Of a stretch of 15,973 nt of DNA, positions 12,137 through 15,973 are shown piece after piece; position 1 is the first letter of the stretch, and the number at the start of each line of letters is the position of its first letter. The position numbers and the translations under genes are program-made. The notes under the pieces are model-generated. The model had not been told where the DNA came from. It was given only the letters and a program-made list of their open reading frames with translations, and made no database searches. The DNA is from JBFKAV01 sp041621405 (GTDB lineage Bacteria > Pseudomonadota > Alphaproteobacteria > Rhodobacterales > Rhodobacteraceae). The DNA lies in assembly GCA_041621405.1 (NCBI GenBank), contig JBFKAV010000081.1:1-15973 (forward strand), written 5' to 3'.

Positions 12137-12593
12137 TTGCGACGTCGAGCCCGATCTCGATCTCGCCCAGAACGGCAAACCCCAGCGCGCGATAGAACGG
12201 CACTGCGGTACGGGTCGCCAGGCACTCGATTCGTCCGATCCCGGCGCGTCTGGTCTCGCCGAGAATGGTTTCGAGGATCCGCCGCCCGATTCCGAGCCGG
12301 GTGTAGCGCGGGTCGACCGCAACGTGCCGCACCTCGGCCACCCGCACCCGACGGCTCCTCAGGCTCCAGCCGCCGGCGCCGACGATGCCCGTCGCCGGCG
12401 CCTCGGCCACGTAGTAGCGGCCGGAGGCGACCAGGCCCGGCTTGGCGCGGGCCAGGAGCGGCACCGCGGTGACCATCACCGAGGGCGGGTAGTCGGATTT
12501 CAGCAGTTTCGGGTAGCTCCGCGCCAGAAGCACGTCGACGCCCGCGAGGTCGCGGAGCGAGGCGGTACGCAGGGTAAGCGCGGGCGCGTCCAT
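12099..12593 (-). CDS. GNAT-family N-acetyltransferase
   Basis: This 164-residue protein has the GNAT fold signature. Motif A is at about 86-107 (AEVRHVAVDPRYTRLGIGRR), with the acetyl-CoA pyrophosphate loop as R-x-x-x-L-G-I-G-R. It is followed by helix ILETILGETRRAG, the strand IECLATRTA, and VPFYRALGF, the usual C-terminal Y-x-x-x-G-F. The substrate cannot be told; such single-domain enzymes acetylate small amines, antibiotics or protein termini. The ATG at 12593 is used, but no good SD precedes it, and an alternative TTG lies at 12602. The gene begins 34 nt after the T-run end of the rpmG terminator, so it probably relies on weak read-through or an unseen promoter. Confidence 0.88.
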   Translation of the reverse strand: MDAPALTLRTASLRDLAGVDVLLARSYPKLLKSDYPPSVMVTAVPLLARAKPGLVASGRYYVAEAPATGIVGAGGWSLRSRRVRVAEVRHVAVDPRYTRLGIGRRILETILGETRRAGIGRIECLATRTAVPFYRALGFAVLGEIEIGLDVAITFQAVQMERLL

Positions 12594-12626
12594 GGCAGCC
12601 AAGGATAGCGCCCCGCGCCGCGCCGG

Positions 12627-12659
12627 AAAAGAAAAAGGCCGCGCCCGGGAGGCACGGCC
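12627..12659 (-). terminator. Intrinsic terminator of rpmG
   Basis: On the minus strand GGCCGTGCC (complement of 12651-12659) pairs with GGCGCGGCC (complement of 12637-12645) across a 5-nt loop, with one G-T pair. TTTTTCTTTT follows. It lies 22 nt beyond the rpmG stop. Confidence 0.88.
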
Positions 12660-12681
12660 CGCGAACGCGCGGCGGCACGGG

Positions 12682-12849
12682 TTACTTAATCTTGCCTTCC
12701 TTGTACTCCACGTGCTTGCGCGCCACGGGGTCGTACTTCTTCACGGTGAACTTTTCGGTCATCGTGCGGGCGTTCTTCTTGGTCACGTAGAAGTGGCCGG
12801 TGCCCGCCGTCGAGTTCAGCCGGATCTTGATCGTCGTCGGCTTCGCCAT
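12682..12849 (-). CDS. rpmG: 50S ribosomal protein L33
   Basis: The 55-residue product reads MAKPTTIKIRLNSTAGTGHF, continues YVTKKNARTMTEKFTVKKYD and ends PVARKHVEYKEGKIK. This is the complete zinc-free form of L33 (no CxxC pairs), as in most alphaproteobacteria. It is a small basic protein of the large subunit near the E site. Start ATG 12849 has GGAG about 9 nt upstream. The gene is monocistronic, with its own promoter (12905-12932) and an intrinsic terminator. Confidence 0.98.
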   Translation of the reverse strand: MAKPTTIKIRLNSTAGTGHFYVTKKNARTMTEKFTVKKYDPVARKHVEYKEGKIK

Positions 12850-12904
12850 GGGATATGTCTCCGAACCGGGGCGGCGGGGCCGCCCGTGAAATCCTGAAGC
12901 CCGC

Positions 12905-12932
12905 CTTTTACTCGTGGCCGCGGCCGAGTCAA
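12905..12932 (-). promoter_or_regulatory. Promoter of rpmG
   Basis: On the minus strand TTGACT (complement of 12927-12932) is followed after 16 bp by TAAAAG (complement of 12905-12910). The -35 matches 5 of 6 and the -10 4 of 6. The predicted start, near 12898, gives a leader of about 49 nt. Confidence 0.6.
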
Positions 12933-12957
12933 CCGTTCCCCGTTCGCAGGGCCTGCC

Positions 12958-13917
12958 TCAGATCGTCACCACCACCTTGCCGGTCGCCTTGCGCTCGCGA
13001 AGAAGCGCCAGCCCTTCGCCGGCGCGATCCAGCGGCAGCACGTGGCTCACATGCGGTCGGAGCCGGCCTTCGGCGTGCCAGCCGAAGAGCGTGGTGAGAC
13101 TGCCGCGCACAACCTCAGGGCGAAATGACAAATAGCCGCCCCAGTAGAGCCCCATCACGGTGAGGTTCTTTACCAGAAGGTGGTTGGCCTTGATCTGAGG
13201 CGCCTCGCCCGAGGCGAATCCGATGGTCAGGATCCGCGCCTCGGGGCGGGCGGCACGGAGCGCCGCCTCGAACTGCGCGCCGCCGACCGGGTCGTAGACC
13301 ACGTCGGCGCCGCCCAGGGCCTTGAGCTCGGCGCGCAGGTCCGTGCTCTCGCTGTCGATCAGGTGGTCGGCCCCGGCTGCCTTTGCTACTGCAAGCCGCT
13401 CGGCCCCGCGCGCCACCGCGATCACCCGCGCGCCGATCAGCTTGCCGATCTCCACCGCGGTAAGCCCGACGCCTCCGGCCGCGCCGAGGACGACGAGCGT
13501 CTCGCCCGGCGCCAGCCGCGCCCGGTGCGCCAGCGCTACGTGACTGGTCCCGTAGGCCACCTGAAAACCGGCCGCATCGGCAAAAGCCATGCCTTTCGGC
13601 AGGGTTACGGCGCGCTCTGCAGGGAAACAACCAGTTTCCGCCAAACCACCGGAACCTGCGAAAAGGACAACTTGTGCGCCCGGGCGAAGACCCTCGACGC
13701 CGGCGCCGGTTTCGAGCACTTCGCCGGCCACTTCCATGCCGAGGATCACCGGCGGCTCGGGGCGTTCCTGGTATTTGCCCTCGGCCATCAGGAGATCGGC
13801 AAAGTTGAGCCCACAGGCCTTGATTGCAAGGGAGATCTCGCCCTCGCCCGGAGCGCGCGACGGCATCTCCAGCAGCCGAGGCTCGGCACCGTATTCCTCG
13901 ATTCCGAATGCGCGCAT
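12958..13917 (-). CDS. NADPH:quinone oxidoreductase-like MDR protein (zinc-independent)
   Basis: This 319-residue protein belongs to the quinone-oxidoreductase branch of the medium-chain dehydrogenase/reductase superfamily. Starting MRAFGIEEYG, it has KACGLNFADLLMAEGKY (33-49), where the catalytic-zinc Cys-Gly-His motif of alcohol dehydrogenases is absent. A GroES-like domain covers about 1-120. The Rossmann domain follows, with GAAGGVG (145-151) binding NAD(P)H and ARGAERLAVAKAAGADHLID (169-188) lining the cofactor. The C-terminal stretch is typical. It presumably reduces quinones or enones with NADPH. The ATG at 13917 has a purine-rich GGGTGGGAA upstream; longer in-frame extensions run through the intergenic control region and have no SD. 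It is divergent from the XRE gene, 254 bp apart. Confidence 0.9.
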   Translation of the reverse strand: MRAFGIEEYGAEPRLLEMPSRAPGEGEISLAIKACGLNFADLLMAEGKYQERPEPPVILGMEVAGEVLETGAGVEGLRPGAQVVLFAGSGGLAETGCFPAERAVTLPKGMAFADAAGFQVAYGTSHVALAHRARLAPGETLVVLGAAGGVGLTAVEIGKLIGARVIAVARGAERLAVAKAAGADHLIDSESTDLRAELKALGGADVVYDPVGGAQFEAALRAARPEARILTIGFASGEAPQIKANHLLVKNLTVMGLYWGGYLSFRPEVVRGSLTTLFGWHAEGRLRPHVSHVLPLDRAGEGLALLRERKATGKVVVTI

Positions 13918-14031
13918 CGATTGATTCCCACCCCATTTCCGCACCGCGGCGAAGCTAGCGCAGCCACATGCCGCGCCACAACCGCGCCATGATCGTCCGG
14001 TCAGACAGCCCTCATACAAGTTCCTCGCCAT

Positions 14032-14059
14032 TTGCTTTTTCGCGTGAAACGTGTATGAA
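14032..14059 (+). promoter_or_regulatory. Possible promoter of the XRE regulator gene
   Basis: TTGCTT (14032-14037) and TATGAA (14054-14059) are separated by 16 bp in a locally AT-rich stretch. The region also carries TTTTC and GAAAA arms flanking CGTGAAACGTG, which could serve autoregulation. A second reading (GTGAAA with CATAAG further on) is equally possible, so the assignment is tentative. The leader would be about 105 nt. Confidence 0.3.
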
Positions 14060-14171
14060 AATCTGCATAAGGGCGCACGCCGGAGGAGCGGCCGCAATCG
14101 GCCACGCTTCAAGTCACCATCCCCCTGGTTCAGGTGGTGTGAGCCTTGTACGAGTCCAGGAGAAAAAAGAA

Positions 14172-14534
14172 ATGCCGCATCCCGTTGACGTTCACGTAGG
14201 CAAGAGGGTCCGCCATCGCCGATGGCTGACGGGGATGACCCAACAGCAACTCGCCGAAGCCGTGGGCATCAAGTTCCAGCAGATTCAGAAATACGAGACC
14301 GGGATGAACCGCGTCAGCGCGTCCCGGCTTTGGGACATCGCCCATTCCCTCGGTGTGCCCGTGAGCTACTTCTTCGAAGGGCTCGAGAACACCGGAAAGG
14401 TCGATCCCGGGCTGCCGGGTGACCTCCTCGCCGACAAGGAGGCGCTCGAGCTCGTTCGTTCCTACTACGCGATTCCCGAACAGCAGCGCCGCCGGCTCTT
14501 CGACCTCGCGCGGGTCTTGAGCGACGCCGCCTGA
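14172..14534 (+). CDS. XRE-family helix-turn-helix transcriptional regulator
   Basis: This 120-residue protein starts MPHPVDVHVGKRVRHRRWLT. It carries a Cro/CI-type HTH at about 22-45 (GMTQQQLAEAVGIKFQQIQK, then YETGMNRVSASRLWDIA), followed by GVPVSYFFEGL and a helical C-terminal tail. The same architecture is common in Rhodobacteraceae as a stand-alone regulator. The target is unknown, and the divergent quinone-oxidoreductase-like gene or its own promoter are candidates. The ATG at 14172 has SD AGGAG with a 9-nt spacer; in-frame extensions upstream reach the intergenic region and look non-coding. There is no ligand-binding domain. Confidence 0.92.
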   Translation: MPHPVDVHVGKRVRHRRWLTGMTQQQLAEAVGIKFQQIQKYETGMNRVSASRLWDIAHSLGVPVSYFFEGLENTGKVDPGLPGDLLADKEALELVRSYYAIPEQQRRRLFDLARVLSDAA

Positions 14535-14563
14535 AAGCGCTAAGCGGGCGGCGCGGGCGCTTT
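14534..14563 (+). terminator. Possible weak terminator after the XRE gene
   Basis: AAAGCGC (14534-14540) and GCGCTTT (14557-14563) form a perfect 7-bp inverted repeat with a 16-nt loop starting at the stop codon. It ends in TTT but lacks a longer T-run. Confidence 0.35.
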
Positions 14564-14591
14564 GGCCTGCGCCGGCCCTGCGGAGCGCGCG

Positions 14592-15401
14592 ATGACCGAT
14601 CTCAGTGAAACCGAACGCCGCGAGCTTCTCGACGTCGCCAAGGAGCTTGCCGGCGTGGCCCGTGCTGCCACGCTCGCCCATTTCCGTGCCGGCGGGCTTG
14701 CCACTGAAAGCAAGGAAGCGGGCAGCTTCGATCCGGTCACCGCGGCCGACCGCGCTGCCGAGGCGGCGATGCGCGAGATCCTCGCCCGCCGGCGGCCGCA
14801 GGACGCGATCCTCGGCGAGGAATTCGGCAAGGCCGAGGGCACGAGCGGCCTAACCTGGGTGCTCGACCCAATCGACGGCACCCGCGGCTTCATCTCCGGC
14901 ACGCCGACCTGGGGGGTGCTGATCGGGCTGCGCTCGGCGCAAGGCGCGCTTCTCGGGCTGATCGACCAGCCGTACATCGGCGAACGGTTCCTTGGCGGCC
15001 TCGGCCAGGCCCGGCTCGAGGGTCCGCAGGGAACCCTCCCGCTCGCCGCCCGCGCCGCCCGGCCCCTGTCGGAGGCGATTCTCTTCACGACCTTTCCCGA
15101 GGTCGGCAGCGAAGCCGAGGGCCGCGCCTTCCACCGCCTCGCGGCCCGCGCCAAGCTCACCCGCTACGGCATGGACTGCTACGCCTACGCGCTGATCGCG
15201 GCAGGGCAGATCGACCTCGTGGTCGAAGCCGGGCTTCAGGCCTACGACATCGTTGCGCCGACCGCGGTGATCGAGGCGGCGGGCGGCATCGTCACCGACT
15301 GGAAGGGAGCCCCGGCGCTCGACGGCGGCAGGGTGCTCGCCGCCGCCAACGCGGCGGTGCACGCGGCGGCGCTCGAGATCCTCGCCGGGGTGGAGGATTG
15401 A
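14592..15401 (+). CDS. hisN: Inositol-monophosphatase-family phosphatase, probable histidinol-phosphatase
   Basis: This 269-residue protein is an IMPase-fold, Mg-dependent phosphatase. Metal ligands are readable: Glu76/Glu77 (ILGEEFG), Asp92 and Asp95 in LDPIDGTRGF, and Asp219 in GLQAYDIVAP followed by AVIEAAGGIVTDW. The substitution of YD for the WD of inositol phosphatases, and MDCYAYALIAAGQIDLVVEAG, match HisN-type histidinol-phosphatases that remove phosphate in the penultimate step of histidine synthesis. A SuhB- or CysQ-like substrate cannot be ruled out. ATG 14592 has GGAG 7 nt upstream; an in-frame TTG at 14562 is less likely. The GST gene follows after 32 nt on the same strand. Confidence 0.88.
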   Translation: MTDLSETERRELLDVAKELAGVARAATLAHFRAGGLATESKEAGSFDPVTAADRAAEAAMREILARRRPQDAILGEEFGKAEGTSGLTWVLDPIDGTRGFISGTPTWGVLIGLRSAQGALLGLIDQPYIGERFLGGLGQARLEGPQGTLPLAARAARPLSEAILFTTFPEVGSEAEGRAFHRLAARAKLTRYGMDCYAYALIAAGQIDLVVEAGLQAYDIVAPTAVIEAAGGIVTDWKGAPALDGGRVLAAANAAVHAAALEILAGVED

Positions 15402-15433
15402 CGGGCGGGCGTACCCGCTTCAGGAAGGCAGCG

Positions 15434-15973
15434 ATGCTGACGGTCTGGGGCCGGAGAACCTCGTCGAACGTGCAGGCGCTGATGTGGTGCATCGGCGAGC
15501 TCGGCCTGCGTTGCACCAGGCACGACGTCGGCCACCGCTACGGCGGCACCGACACCGAGGCGTTCTTCCGCCTCAACCCGAACCGAACCGTGCCGGTCCT
15601 GCAGGACGGCACCGACCCGCCGATCTGGGAGACCGGCGCCATCCTGCGCTACCTGGCCGCCCGGTACGGCGGCGAGGACTTCTGGCCCGCCGATCCCCGC
15701 CTCCGCGCCCAGGTCGACATGTGGGCCGAGTGGGCGAAGCTCAACGTCGCCATGGCCTTCACGGTCCCCGTCTTCTGGCGCGTGGTCCGAACCCCGGCGC
15801 AGGACCACGACCCCGCGGCGATCGGCAAGGCCCTCGCCACGCTCGAGGCGAAGCTCGAGATCGCCGAAGCCCGGCTCCGCGACCATCTCTTTCTCGCCGG
15901 CGCCACCTTCACGATTGCCGACATCCAGTTCGGCCACGTCCTCTACCGCTACTTCGACCTCCCGATCGCGCGC
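15434..15973 (+). CDS. Glutathione S-transferase family protein (partial, C-terminus outside window)
   Basis: The frame from ATG 15434 (MLTVWGRRTSSNVQALMWCI) runs off the right edge after 180 residues; the family is usually about 200-220 long. The thioredoxin-like N-domain holds WGRRTSSNV with candidate catalytic Ser10/Ser11. The cis-Pro region follows as NPNRTVPVLQDG, then WETGAILRYLAARYG (about 69-83), the glutathione gamma-glutamyl-binding E-[ST] region. The helical C-domain begins near 87 and contains GATFTIADIQFGHVLYRY with the conserved N-capping Asp. SD AGGAAGG is 5 nt upstream. It is probably co-transcribed with the phosphatase gene. The substrate is unknown. Confidence 0.9.
   Translation, partial: MLTVWGRRTSSNVQALMWCIGELGLRCTRHDVGHRYGGTDTEAFFRLNPNRTVPVLQDGTDPPIWETGAILRYLAARYGGEDFWPADPRLRAQVDMWAEWAKLNVAMAFTVPVFWRVVRTPAQDHDPAAIGKALATLEAKLEIAEARLRDHLFLAGATFTIADIQFGHVLYRYFDLPIAR

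Overview
The window is GC-rich chromosomal DNA, most likely from an alphaproteobacterium of the Rhodobacteraceae/Paracoccaceae. The evidence is an alphaproteobacterial-type A RNase P RNA, an L33 protein beginning MAKPTTIKIRLNSTAGTG, small DUF1127 proteins, a LysR regulator divergent from a DUF1127 gene, and the gatC-gatA pair. The genus cannot be named from sequence alone. There is no CRISPR array, tRNA, rRNA, insertion sequence, phage or plasmid gene. It reads as stable core and shell genome.

Layout. Positions 1-1866 (minus strand) hold a tight three-gene operon: a 27-residue single-helix membrane microprotein, an XpaC-like membrane protein, and a TelA/tellurite-resistance-family protein that runs off the left edge. 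Next come a RluB-type pseudouridine synthase (minus) and, divergently, the tRNA adenosine deaminase TadA (plus). A 358-bp gap with a doubtful 28-codon ORF follows, then a 75-residue DUF1127-like protein converging on a UPF0173 metal-dependent hydrolase. Positions 5055-8923 are a plus-strand run: ceramidase-like membrane enzyme, gatC, gatA, a proline/alanine-linker lipoprotein ending in an excalibur-like motif, and an AmiD-type N-acetylmuramoyl-L-alanine amidase. The rnpB gene starts 8 bp past the amidase stop, with its promoter inside the amidase 3' end.

A LysR regulator (minus) converges on rnpB and its last 17 codons are read from the complement of the RNase P 3' end. It is divergent from a 72-residue DUF1127 protein. 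A Bax-inhibitor-1/YccA membrane protein follows, with a readable promoter, a hairpin at the start of its leader and a strong terminator. Positions 11480-12136 hold a decayed or switchable DUF1772/anthrone-oxygenase-like gene containing a (CT)13 tract and an in-frame amber codon. Then come a GNAT acetyltransferase, rpmG with promoter and terminator, and a quinone-oxidoreductase-like MDR protein (all minus). The window ends with an XRE regulator, a HisN/inositol-monophosphatase-type phosphatase and a partial glutathione S-transferase (plus).

Functional themes are RNA maturation and translation fidelity (rluB, tadA, gatCA, rnpB, rpmG), envelope and membrane stress (TelA/XpaC cluster, amidase plus lipoprotein, BI-1, ceramidase-like) and small regulatory proteins (DUF1127 pair, LysR, XRE). 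No large undescribed system is evident. The least ordinary signals are the microprotein overlapping xpaC, the (CT)13-interrupted membrane gene, and the rnpB locus wedged between two protein genes that share bases with it.
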